Assembly: GCF_002113025.1 (NCBI RefSeq)
Contig: NZ_NEJH01000008.1
Location: 124,001 to 188,000, forward strand
From: Pseudomonas sp. B28(2017)
GTDB lineage: Bacteria; Pseudomonadota; Gammaproteobacteria; Pseudomonadales; Pseudomonadaceae
Reading direction: 5' to 3'
DNA length: 64,000 nucleotides
In this document: positions 26,788-35,065 of the stretch, piece after piece
Numbering within the stretch: position 1 is the stretch's first letter
How the letters are laid out: every line of letters starts with the position of its first letter
Translations under genes and position numbers: made by a program
The notes under the pieces: model-generated
Database searches by the model: none
What the model was told of the DNA's origin: nothing
What the model saw: the letters and a program-made list of their open reading frames with translations, nothing else

Positions 26788-27801
26788 ATGAACGTTTTGA
26801 CCAAAACACTCGTTGGCTCGCTCCTTGCTTTGTCGATCGGTAACGCATTCGCTGACTCTGGCGTCGAACACAACACCCAGGCATTCCTCGATGCATTGAA
26901 CTCAGGCAGTGGTAAACCCATCGAGCAGCTTTCGCCGAAGGACGCCCGCGCGGTACTGACCGGCGCTCAGGCCGGGGTAAAACTGACACTGCCCAAGGCG
27001 GATGTCAGCGAGAAGACCATCACCGTCGACGGCCAGGACATCAGCTTGACCATCGTGCGTCCGGCGGGTGTGAAGGGGACCTTGCCTGTGTTCATGTACT
27101 TCCACGGCGGTGGTTGGGTGCTCGGTGACTTCCCGACCCATGAGCGGCTGGTGCGCGATCTGGTCGTCGGGTCCGGGGCGGTGGCGGTGTTCGTCAATTA
27201 CACCCCGTCCCCTGAAGCGCACTACCCGACGGCGATCAACCAGGCCTACGGGGCAACCAAATGGGTGGCCGAGCACGGCAAGGAAATCAATGTCGACGGT
27301 AAGCGCCTGGCGGTAGCGGGCAACAGCGTCGGCGGCAACATGGCAGCCGTGGTCAGCCTGATGGCCAAGGATAAAGGTACCCCGGCCATTAAGTACCAGG
27401 TGCTGCTGTGGCCAGTGACCGACGCCAACTTCGAGACAGCGTCGTACAACCAGTACGCCGAGGGGCACTTCCTCACCAAGAACATGATGAAGTGGTTCTG
27501 GGACAACTACACCACCGACCCCAAGCAACGTGCCGAGATCTACGCCTCGCCGCTGCGCGCTACCACTGAGCAGTTGAAAGGCCTGCCGCCAGCGCTGGTC
27601 CAGACCGCGAGTGCCGATGTGCTGCGTGACGAAGGGGAAGCCTACGCTCGCAAACTGGACCAAGCCGGCGTGCCGGTCACTGCGGTGCGCTACAACGGCA
27701 TGATCCATGACTACGGCTTGCTGAACGTGGTCAGCCAGGTTCCGGCGGTACGCTCTGCAATGCTGCAGGCTTCCGAAGAGCTAAAAGTTCATTTGAAGTG
27801 A
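26788..27801 (+). CDS. Exported alpha/beta-hydrolase, HSL family esterase
   Basis: 337 residues, start at 26788 with AGGAG 7 bp upstream. The signal peptide is cut after AFA (residue 22), so the protein is periplasmic or secreted. The HSL oxyanion hole HGGGW lies at 106-110, nucleophile Ser180 in GNSVGG, Asp in SADVLRDE and His in MIHDYGLL. These enzymes split short-chain esters. It lies 32 bp after ohr and is probably co-transcribed, ending at a long hairpin. Confidence 0.88.
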   Translation: MNVLTKTLVGSLLALSIGNAFADSGVEHNTQAFLDALNSGSGKPIEQLSPKDARAVLTGAQAGVKLTLPKADVSEKTITVDGQDISLTIVRPAGVKGTLPVFMYFHGGGWVLGDFPTHERLVRDLVVGSGAVAVFVNYTPSPEAHYPTAINQAYGATKWVAEHGKEINVDGKRLAVAGNSVGGNMAAVVSLMAKDKGTPAIKYQVLLWPVTDANFETASYNQYAEGHFLTKNMMKWFWDNYTTDPKQRAEIYASPLRATTEQLKGLPPALVQTASADVLRDEGEAYARKLDQAGVPVTAVRYNGMIHDYGLLNVVSQVPAVRSAMLQASEELKVHLK

Positions 27802-27849
27802 CCCCCCCACTCAGGACCGGAGATGTATGCCATGAACTGGTCATCATCG

Positions 27850-27894
27850 CCGGAAACGAAAAACCCGCTAAACAGCGGGCCTTTTCGTTTCCGG
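27850..27894 (+). terminator. Long terminator hairpin
   Basis: CCGGAAACGAAAAACCCGCT, loop AAAC, AGCGGGCCTTTTCGTTTCCGG: long arms with one mismatch and a T-tract inside the stem. Confidence 0.75.
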
Positions 27895-28229
27895 TTTAGC
27901 GTTAGCAGCCCTCCGCCAAGGGCACCTATGGGTTGTGGATTCAACCGGTCGACTGCTGCCCTTCGCGACAGGCAGAAACGGCCAGAAGCAGCCGGTGGAC
28001 GGAGCGATAGCAAATGAGTAGCTATGCTTGGTCTACTGCTGGAACTGATTGAGCAGATTGGGCTTTCCGTCCATGGTGTATAAACCCCTTCAGCGGTCAC
28101 CCGACGGTCACAATGCCCGGCCTGGTCAGGGATAGACGACAGAACAAGGAATGTTATCCACCAAGCCCGTGAAGGCGTCATCACCCCACTTGGGGTCTAT
28201 TTAGAGTTAGGCCCAAAGAGGAGCCCGCC
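27895..28229. other. Gene-poor interval
   Basis: No gene can be supported. Short frames exist on both strands (for example 28184 to 27789 on the minus strand) but lack ribosome sites and family features. The interval is GC-typical and of the degenerate kind often found next to repeats in pseudomonads. Confidence 0.5.
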
Positions 28230-28634
28230 ATGACCGTAGTCGATCGCCTCAGGTATTTGCGCGTCGTTCTGGTTTTGGCTGGCCTCGCGTGCCTTGCTCT
28301 CTACCCACTTATGTTGTTCTGGCCGTCCGGCTGGGCCTGGCACGTCGGTCACTCGGACTACCCGATGATGATCGTTGGCATCTACGCCACACTTGGCGTG
28401 TTCTTGATCCTGGCCGCACGTGATCCATTAGCCAATCAGAGCCTAATCTGGTTCACCGTGTGGTCTAGCGCCGTACATGGAGGAATCATGGCCGTCCAGG
28501 CGGTCACCCAGCCGGAGCAAATGGGGCACTTGGCAGGTGACGTGCCGGCGCTCTTCATCGTGGCGGTTGCCTTGGCCATCTTGACGCCCCGCTCGCAATT
28601 GGCCGCTAGGCCCCGGACACACAATGGGGCCTAA
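28230..28634 (+). CDS. Small integral membrane protein (DUF6632-like)
   Basis: 134 residues with GAGGAGCCCGCC before the ATG. Four hydrophobic segments lie at about 10-30, 45-65, 72-92 and 103-120 with short loops. The N-terminus is basic (RLRYLRVV), giving an N-in topology. The pattern resembles the DUF6632 group, recalled from memory. No partner gene is in a clear operon; function unknown. Confidence 0.72.
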   Translation: MTVVDRLRYLRVVLVLAGLACLALYPLMLFWPSGWAWHVGHSDYPMMIVGIYATLGVFLILAARDPLANQSLIWFTVWSSAVHGGIMAVQAVTQPEQMGHLAGDVPALFIVAVALAILTPRSQLAARPRTHNGA

Positions 28635-28931
28635 GAGCAGGTTTGACTGTCAGGATCGGGACGAAAATCGCGTCTACGCAAATTTTTGGTGTGCCAATCA
28701 ACCAACGCCGACAGATCTTACGTAGCAACGCAGACTATAAAACGGCGCATGCGTTTTCACACAGTCTGGGCCGGTTGCTGCCAACCAGGGAGGGCCGCAA
28801 TTTCCATCGCGGCTCGATAAAGACCTACGCTGGACAACTCCACAATATTTTTCAAGCAGCTCAAGAGCTTAGGATGGTGTGGACACGAAGCGGGGAACGA
28901 ACGGGGAAAATTGAAGAAGGCTGGAGCCAGA
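28635..28931. other. Non-coding interval before the tRNA-Thr terminator
   Basis: A 104-codon frame (28643-28957) is present but has no ribosome site, no family resemblance, and runs into the terminator, so it is not called as a gene. Confidence 0.5.
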
Positions 28932-28969
28932 AACGAAAAAGGCTCACCGTAAGGTGAGCCTTTTTCGTT
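28932..28969 (-). terminator. Terminator of tRNA-Thr
   Basis: AACGAAAAAGGCTCACC, loop GTAA, GGTGAGCCTTTTTCGTT. It is nearly symmetric, lying just downstream of the leftward tRNA gene. Confidence 0.87.
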
Positions 28970-28977
28970 GTTCTATA

Positions 28978-29053
<76 letters not shown>

Positions 29054-29131
29054 GTGTCAGGGCGACGATTATAGCGATTGGTTGGCTTCTGTAAACCCCT
29101 GAATTTTGACTATTTTTGCGCGAGCTTCAGG

Positions 29132-29956
29132 TCAGGCGCGCAGCAGGGTTTTCTTGAGTTTCTGAATGGCTTTCCAGGCTCGACTGTTTTGCATCGCGCG
29201 TAGCTGTGCTTCGGCCTGTTCGGCGCGTTGCAGGGCGGCGGCGAGTTGGTGTTCGGTGTCGCCGACGGGGTGGCTGAAGTTGTGGCCTTTGCAGAACTGG
29301 AACTCGTCCAGGTTGCACGGCGGGATGTCGAAGGCGGGTTTGAGGTTCAGGTGTTCTTCGGCGAGGTAGTAGGTGTTGATGCCGTCGAACAGGATGGACT
29401 GGTAGCCGGCGCCGGTGACGAGGGTTTCCCAGGTCTGGTCGCGCTCCCACGGGGTTTCGATGAGGATGATCCATGGCCGCCATTGGCTGAAGTCCATGCC
29501 GCGCAGGACGGTCTCTTCGTGGCCTTCGACGTCGATCTTCAGGAAGTGAATGTCGCGGCCCCGGGCGTGTTCTTCGCAGATGGACGTCAGGGTGCGGGAT
29601 TGGACGGTCTGGCTGCGCACGTCCATGCCGGCGTCTTTGTGCATTTGCGCCATGGCCGGGTCGGCGGTCGAGAGGCCGGTGCCGGCGATGCCGTAGAAGG
29701 TCAGGCTGTCGGCGCTTTCGCCGGCCACGCATTGCAGGTTGGTGTCTTTGGGGCGTTGTTGACACAGGGCTTGGTAGTAGTTGGGCATCGGTTCGACGTT
29801 GATGCCAGTCCAGCCATGGTCATAGAACGCTTTGGTGACCGAGTCATGGGTGGGATCGTTTGCCCCGACGTCGATGTAGAAGCCGTTCTCGACGGTTTTG
29901 AGGGCGCGCCACAGGCGTATGTCTTCGAAATTCTGTGCGTAGGAAATGAACGTCAC
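29132..29956 (-). CDS. FkbM-family SAM methyltransferase with coiled tail
   Basis: 274 residues using GTG at 29956 (CAGGATGCGCCA upstream); the frame continues to 30028 without support. FkbM marks: NGFYIDVGANDP (SAM motif I, about 24-35), INVEPMPNYYQAL and FLKIDVEGHEETVLRG. Such enzymes O-methylate sugars or other small acceptors. The last 45 residues (QLAAALQRAEQAEAQLRAMQ) form a coiled coil. The gene stands alone beside tRNA-Thr with no glycosylation cluster nearby, so the acceptor is unknown. Confidence 0.87.
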   Translation of the reverse strand: MTFISYAQNFEDIRLWRALKTVENGFYIDVGANDPTHDSVTKAFYDHGWTGINVEPMPNYYQALCQQRPKDTNLQCVAGESADSLTFYGIAGTGLSTADPAMAQMHKDAGMDVRSQTVQSRTLTSICEEHARGRDIHFLKIDVEGHEETVLRGMDFSQWRPWIILIETPWERDQTWETLVTGAGYQSILFDGINTYYLAEEHLNLKPAFDIPPCNLDEFQFCKGHNFSHPVGDTEHQLAAALQRAEQAEAQLRAMQNSRAWKAIQKLKKTLLRA

Positions 29957-30299
29957 TGGCGCATCCTGTCGGAAGAATGTTCTTGTTCGTGGCCGCGCTG
30001 CTGGCGCCCTTGCGTGTGTGTATAACAAGAGTAATGGAACGGTGCAAATTCCCCTGTCCGCGGTCCGGGATTAGGCGTTTATGTCCTTTTCGTAGAGTGC
30101 TTATGCACAATGGAATTGGCAATGCACGGGGTTTAGGCCGAATTTGTGGATCCGTTCTCATTTGTCTGCAAATGCCTGTTTTTTCGATTTTTTATGCGTG
30201 TGTACAAAATATGAACAGTATTGTTTTTGCCCTGAAACTGGCATGAATCTTGGATCCACGACAATTCCATCAACAGAGTTATCCACAGGCTGGGCGTGT
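29957..30299. other. Intergenic interval with a DnaA box
   Basis: No gene is supported. It is AT-richer than its surroundings and contains the exact DnaA box TTATCCACA at 30279-30287. A second exact box in opposite orientation lies at 30528-30536 inside the neighbouring gene. Confidence 0.5.
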
Positions 30300-31529
30300 T
30301 TAAGTGCGTTCGGCCAGGAGCAGAAAATTACGCGGCGTGATCGGGGTTTTGCAGAAGGTGCCGAGGCGGACGCTGTAGCCCTGTTCGGCGAGGAAAAGTG
30401 CCCGGTCAAGGACCAGCCAAAGCTCCAGCGGACGTCGGAAAAGTCCGCGTAGTAGCTCAAGGTTGCGCACCTCGGCCAGTCGCTGCCAACCGGCTGTTTC
30501 GAGGGCTGGCCAATCTTGCGGGCCGATTGTGGATAACTCTTTGAGTGCGGCCAGGTGATGGCAGTAATCGGCGAAGGGTTTGTCCAGCCAGGCACTGGGC
30601 AGGGAAGGGGTTGGCAGATACTCGTCAACGCCGCGCAGTTGCCGTTGCAGCAAGTCGAAGCCCAGACGCCGGGCCATGGAGGTGTCGCGTTGACGTCGCA
30701 CGCGGGCACCAGCGGTAACGGTTTCGCTCATGGGCAACGCAAGGTCGTCGAGGGAAAGCTGTAAGCCGGAGCCTTGGGCGACCGAGGAAATCGGCGAGTA
30801 TTCGGCAAGACTGATCCGGTTGTAGCAGCACGGGGCAATGGCGAGTTGTTTGCAGCCTTTCGCGCTGGCGAGTTGAATCAGCCGCACATGCAAATCACCG
30901 CAGGCGTGAAGCGCGACGGGCGTGTGAACCGCACTCAGTAAAGAAGCTGCGTTTGCCGCGAGCACATCCTGTTCAATATGCAGCGCGTGCAGGTGATGGC
31001 GCTGGCTGAGTGCCTGGCCGCCGGTTACCAGGGCCGAATCGTATTCCAGGCATGTCAGTTGCTGCCCCGGTTGCAGCAGGCGGCGCCCCAGGTGTCCCTT
31101 GCCCGAGCACCAGTCCAGCCAATGCTGCGTTGCCTCGGAAAACTGCAACCGGCTGGCGAACGCTTCGATCTGTTGCCATTTGCGCCCCGGCACATCGACG
31201 TTCAATCGATGGCCGGCCGTTTCGAGCGTGCGTGCAGGCAATTCATCCACTGCACTCAAAGCAACAGACTTCGTTGCCAGCGATGTAAAGGGGTCGGGTG
31301 CGTGCAGTAGAGCCGGCTGGTTGTGAGCGTTTTCGGCGTCGTCCAGCGTTCGTCCGCGTAGCCATGCGGCCAGCTCCGGGTAGGACGCCTCCCAAGGTAG
31401 TTGCAGATAAGTGAACGGGCGAGGTTTCCACAACGCCTGATGCTCTGTGAGAAAAGCATTCAGCGCAGTGAAACGGGCGAGTAGCGCCTCGCCCGTCAAC
31501 ACGCAATCCTCAACGCCCTTGGCAGGCAT
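30300..31529 (-). CDS. SAM-dependent methyltransferase, Methyltransf_32-like
   Basis: 409 residues from ATG 31529, which lies inside the end of the preceding permease gene (20-bp overlap); upstream frame to 31577 is unlikely. HWLDWCSGKGHLGRRLLQPG (about 150-170) is SAM motif I. ALHACGDLHVRLIQ and the later IAPCCYNRIS match the Methyltransf_32 (METTL25/Trm13-like) pattern. It is the last gene of the leftward ABC transporter operon. The target, protein, RNA or small molecule, is unknown. Confidence 0.8.
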   Translation of the reverse strand: MPAKGVEDCVLTGEALLARFTALNAFLTEHQALWKPRPFTYLQLPWEASYPELAAWLRGRTLDDAENAHNQPALLHAPDPFTSLATKSVALSAVDELPARTLETAGHRLNVDVPGRKWQQIEAFASRLQFSEATQHWLDWCSGKGHLGRRLLQPGQQLTCLEYDSALVTGGQALSQRHHLHALHIEQDVLAANAASLLSAVHTPVALHACGDLHVRLIQLASAKGCKQLAIAPCCYNRISLAEYSPISSVAQGSGLQLSLDDLALPMSETVTAGARVRRQRDTSMARRLGFDLLQRQLRGVDEYLPTPSLPSAWLDKPFADYCHHLAALKELSTIGPQDWPALETAGWQRLAEVRNLELLRGLFRRPLELWLVLDRALFLAEQGYSVRLGTFCKTPITPRNFLLLAERT

Positions 31530-32199
31530 CGACGCGCAACCAGCGTTCCAGCAACTTGAAACCACGCACCAGCACATAGGCCATCAGCAGGTAGAACATG
31601 CCCGCGGCGAAGAAGATCTCCACCGGCAGGTAGGTCCGGGCAATGATGGTGCGGGCCATGCCGGTCAGTTCCAGCAAGGTCACGGTGCTGGCCAGGGCAC
31701 TGGCCTTGAGCATCAGGATCACTTCGTTGCTGTAGGCCGGCAGGCCGATGCGCGCGGCGCGCGGCAGCATGATGTAGAACAGCGCTTTGGGTCTGGACAT
31801 GCCCAGCGCCCGTGCCGCTTCGATCTCGCCCGGTGGAATCGCCTGAATGGCGCCGCGCAGGATTTCCGCAATGTAGGCCGCAGTGTGCAGGGTCATGGTT
31901 GCTGTGGCGCACCAGAACGGATCGCGCAGATACGGCCACATCGAGCTGTTACGGATCACGTCGAACTGCGCCAGGCCGTAGTAGACCAGGAACAGTTGAA
32001 CCAGCAGCGGCGTGCCCCGGAAAAAGAAGATGTAGCCGTAGGGAAATGCCCGCACCCACCACAGGCGCGACGAACGGGCGATGCCCAGCGGAATGGCCAG
32101 CAGCAATCCGGCGATCACGGCGATGGCCACCAGTTCCAGGGTCAGCGTTGCGCCCTGGGCCAGCTTCGGCAGCCACTTGATGATGACTTCCCAGTTCAT
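31510..32199 (-). CDS. Amino acid ABC transporter permease (HisM/ArtM type)
   Basis: 229 residues, start at 32199 in an ATGA overlap with the preceding permease. Five membrane segments and the permease-ATPase contact loop EIEAARALGMSRPKALFYIM identify a polar amino acid transporter inner-membrane subunit. FRGTPLLVQLFLVYYG is the standard N-terminal HisM/GlnP signature. It works with the following subunits of the same operon. Confidence 0.92.
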   Translation of the reverse strand: MNWEVIIKWLPKLAQGATLTLELVAIAVIAGLLLAIPLGIARSSRLWWVRAFPYGYIFFFRGTPLLVQLFLVYYGLAQFDVIRNSSMWPYLRDPFWCATATMTLHTAAYIAEILRGAIQAIPPGEIEAARALGMSRPKALFYIMLPRAARIGLPAYSNEVILMLKASALASTVTLLELTGMARTIIARTYLPVEIFFAAGMFYLLMAYVLVRGFKLLERWLRVDACQGR

Positions 32200-32891
32200 T
32201 GAGCGCTCCTCGCGAAGCCGCGAGCGGCGCGTTTTTCCATGAAGTGCATGCCGGTCATGGCAAGAATCGTCAGGCCCAGGTACATGAACGCGGCCACCAT
32301 ATAGAAGGTGAACGGCTGTTTGGAGACGGTCACGCCGATTTGTGCGTGACGCATGATTTCTTCCAGGCCGATCACCGATACCAGCGCGGTGTCTTTCATC
32401 AGGATCATGAACAGGTTGCCCAGGCCGGGCAGGGCGATACGCCACATCTGCGGCATGATCAGCCGGGTGAAGATGCGCAGTTTCGACAGGCCCAACGCCA
32501 CGCCTGCTTCGCGGTGACCCTTGGGGATGGCGAGGATCGCCCCCCGAAACACTTCCGTGGCGTAGGCGCCAAAGCACAGGCCCAGAGCAATCACACCGGC
32601 GGCGAAGGCATTGAGTTCAAGGTCGGGGTTGCCGAAGAACTCGCCCAGGGCACGCATCAGGTTGACCGTGCCGAAGTAGATCAACAGCACCCAGAGCAAT
32701 TCCGGGATGCCGCGAACCAGGGTCGAATAGGTGCCGCCAAGCCATTGCAGCGGCTTGTACGGGGAAGTCTTGGCCAAGGCGCCGAGCAGACCGAGCACCA
32801 GTCCCAGGCACAGGGCCGAGAGCGCCAGTTTCACAGTCATCAGCGCGCCAGCGGCGAGCGCCGGGCCGAATCCGTAGAGGTCGATAATCAT
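32196..32891 (-). CDS. Amino acid ABC transporter permease (HisQ/ArtQ type)
   Basis: 231 residues. VRGIPELLWVLLIYFGTVNL and the EAA-type loop GHREAGVALGLSKLRIFTRL place it with the HisQ subunit. It forms the membrane heterodimer with the next gene, to which it is coupled by a 4-bp overlap. A 77-bp gap separates it from the solute-binding protein. Confidence 0.92.
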   Translation of the reverse strand: MIIDLYGFGPALAAGALMTVKLALSALCLGLVLGLLGALAKTSPYKPLQWLGGTYSTLVRGIPELLWVLLIYFGTVNLMRALGEFFGNPDLELNAFAAGVIALGLCFGAYATEVFRGAILAIPKGHREAGVALGLSKLRIFTRLIMPQMWRIALPGLGNLFMILMKDTALVSVIGLEEIMRHAQIGVTVSKQPFTFYMVAAFMYLGLTILAMTGMHFMEKRAARGFARSAQ

Positions 32892-32968
32892 GGATTTCTT
32901 TTCAAATCGCGGCAGGCAATGCCGAGAACCGGCGCCGTCAAACGGCGGCGCCGGTCAGGCAGTCAGAA

Positions 32969-33715
32969 TCAATAGATGCTGAACGGGAAGTACTTGTCGT
33001 TGATTTTCTTGTAGGTGCCGTCAGCGACGATTTCTTTGAGCGCGGCGTTCAGCTTCTCGCGGATCGGGTCCTTCTTGCGCACGGCAATACCGATCTTGTC
33101 GCTTTCTTCCACCGGATCGCCCTTGAACTCGTAGCCACGGCCAGCGTCGCTTTTCAGCCACTCGTAGTTGACGTATTTGTCGGCCAGGATGCCGTCCAGA
33201 CGACCCGAGGTCAGGTCGAGGTAAGCGTTTTCCTGGGTGTCATAGAGCTTGGTTTCAACGCCCGGCATGTTGTCTTCGAGCCAGGTGCCGGCCAGAGTCG
33301 CGCGCTGGGCGCCGATCACTTTGCCCTTCAGCGCATCCTTGTCGGTCTTGAAGTCGACGTCTTTCTTGGCGATGAACTGCAGCTTGTTGGAGTAGTACGG
33401 GTCGGTGAAGTCCACCGCTTGCTTGCGCTCGTCGGTGATCGACATCGAGGAGATCAGGAAGTCGAACTTCTTGGCGTTCAGGGCCGGGATGATGCCGTCC
33501 CAGTCGGAGGTGACCACGGCGCACTCGACTTTCATCTTGGCGCACAGGGCGTCGCCGATCTCTTTGTCGAAGCCGACGACATTGCCACTGGCATCTTTAT
33601 TGTTGAACGGCGGGTAAGCCGCTTCGATGCCCATCTTCAGGGTTTCGGCCATGGCACCGGCGCTGAATGCCAGGGTGACGGCGGCAGCCAGGAAGACCTT
33701 TTTGTACTTCTGCAT
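32969..33715 (-). CDS. Periplasmic binding protein for basic amino acids (HisJ/ArgT-like)
   Basis: 248 residues from ATG 33715 with GGAGCTATCCAC. The signal peptide ends AMA-ETLK. LKMGIEAAYPPFNNKDASGN, VVGFDKEIGDALCAKMKVEC and DWDGIIPALNAKKFDFLISS are typical of the lysine/arginine/ornithine/histidine group. The conserved SMSITDERKQAVDFTDPYY region follows. The exact ligand (histidine, arginine or lysine) cannot be told from sequence. Confidence 0.92.
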   Translation of the reverse strand: MQKYKKVFLAAAVTLAFSAGAMAETLKMGIEAAYPPFNNKDASGNVVGFDKEIGDALCAKMKVECAVVTSDWDGIIPALNAKKFDFLISSMSITDERKQAVDFTDPYYSNKLQFIAKKDVDFKTDKDALKGKVIGAQRATLAGTWLEDNMPGVETKLYDTQENAYLDLTSGRLDGILADKYVNYEWLKSDAGRGYEFKGDPVEESDKIGIAVRKKDPIREKLNAALKEIVADGTYKKINDKYFPFSIY

Positions 33716-33728
33716 GTGGATAGCTCCG

Positions 33729-34502
33729 TTAGCGGTTGCTGGACATGAATTGTTTGCAGCGCGCCGAAAGCGGGTTTTCAAACACCTGCTGTGGCGATCC
33801 TTGCTCTTCTACCAGGCCCTGGTGGAGGAATACCACTTCGCTGGAAACCTGGCGGGCGAAGCCCATCTCGTGGGTCACGAGCAGCATGGTGCGGCCTTCT
33901 TCGGCCAGTGCGCGGATGACATTAAGTACTTCCTGGACCATTTCCGGGTCAAGCGCGGAGGTCGGCTCATCGAACAGGATGACTTTGGGCTGCATGGCCA
34001 GGGTGCGGGCAATCGCCGCCCGTTGTTGCTGGCCACCGGACAGTTGCGCGGGGTAGGCATGGCGCTTGTCGGCGATGCCGACCTTGGCCAGCAGGGCTTC
34101 GGCGACTTCAATGGCTTCGGCCTTGCTCTGGCCGAGCACGCGGCGCGGGGCTTCGATGATGTTGTCGAGCACGCTCATGTGCGGCCACAGGTTAAAGTTT
34201 TGAAACACAAAACCGATTTCGCTGCGCAGGCGATTGATCTGCTTGCCGTCGGCGGCCACCAGTTCACCGTTCTTCGCGGCCTTGAGCTTGAGTTCTTCGC
34301 CGGCGACCAGGATCTGGCCCTGGTGCGGGTTTTCCAGCAGGTTGATGCAACGCAGGAACGTGGACTTGCCGGAGCCGGAAGAACCCAGGATCGAGATCAC
34401 ATCGCCGTCGCGGGCGGTCAGCGAGATACCCTTGAGCACCTCCAGCGAACCGTAGCGTTTGTGCAAGTTGCGGATTTCAAGCGCGGGCGTGGCCTCAGCC
34501 AT
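33729..34502 (-). CDS. Amino acid ABC transporter ATP-binding protein (HisP type)
   Basis: 257 residues. Walker A is GSSGSGKST (about 38-46), signature LSGGQQQRAAIARTLA, Walker B VILFDEPTSALD, and H-loop His in LVTHEMGFARQV. It is the first gene of a five-gene leftward operon (ATPase, binding protein, two permeases, methyltransferase). It couples ATP hydrolysis to uptake of the ligand bound by the periplasmic protein. Confidence 0.93.
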   Translation of the reverse strand: MAEATPALEIRNLHKRYGSLEVLKGISLTARDGDVISILGSSGSGKSTFLRCINLLENPHQGQILVAGEELKLKAAKNGELVAADGKQINRLRSEIGFVFQNFNLWPHMSVLDNIIEAPRRVLGQSKAEAIEVAEALLAKVGIADKRHAYPAQLSGGQQQRAAIARTLAMQPKVILFDEPTSALDPEMVQEVLNVIRALAEEGRTMLLVTHEMGFARQVSSEVVFLHQGLVEEQGSPQQVFENPLSARCKQFMSSNR

Positions 34503-34956
34503 GTGCGTTCCTCATATATGTTGCGCTCCTGCTGTTGGCGGCCTTCCTGGCGAGGCGGCCAACCTAGCATAGCGTTTCAATGGCAGCCAACAGCGCTACG
34601 GACGGTAAACGGCTGGCGTGTGGCAGGTTGTCGCATCGGCGCAGCAGACTGTCGCCCCATCAACAACCGAACAGCCGTTTGAACCTTGCCTGTCGATAAA
34701 AAGCGCGGTGGCTGTCGCAAAAAAGGGCGCGATGTTGCCAGCTTTGGCGGGGGGTTGGAAGCGCTATCCGGCCGAATGTGGCAGATCCGCACTTTTATCG
34801 TGCGCCGTGTCGTTTTTAGGTGTGTTTCCGGTGCGCAGATTCGTTCCCAAAGTGAGTCGCAGGGTAACGTTTTGGCAAAGTGCCATTAATTTCAAGGGCT
34901 TGCGATGACTGTCCGGTCAGGTCGAAATCGCCGGGGTAGACGCTTTTGAAACATTT
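34503..34956. other. Long intergenic region between the ABC operon and the permease gene
   Basis: About 450 bp without a supported gene; short plus-strand frames (34618-34908, 34686-34889) lack ribosome sites and family signals. It holds the leftward ABC promoter and, at its right end, the gabP promoter below. Confidence 0.55.
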
Positions 34957-34971
34957 TGGCGCAATTATTGC
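34957..34971 (+). promoter_or_regulatory. Sigma-54 promoter for the GabP-type permease
   Basis: TTGGCGCAATTATTGC has TGGC, seven bases, then TTGC, with exactly ten bases between GG and GC. This fits the -24/-12 consensus TGGCAC-N5-TTGC. It sits 95 bp before the ATG. With NtrBC in the same window it suggests nitrogen control. Confidence 0.65.
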
Positions 34972-35065
34972 GTGCGGATTCCGGAACACCCCGTTGATTT
35001 CTTTTTACAAGAAGGACATCCAAACGGGATGCACGCATTCGCTTTTCCTTACAAAGGTAGTTTCA

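Noticed and set aside
27789..28184. 131-codon minus-strand frame
   Set aside because: It runs through the terminator hairpin and has no start signal or recognisable domain.
28643..28957. 104-codon plus-strand frame before tRNA-Thr
   Set aside because: No ribosome site or family, and it ends inside the tRNA terminator.
34618..34908. Short frames between ABC operon and permease
   Set aside because: Low-quality sequence with no ribosome site and no conserved motif; the region better fits promoter sequence.
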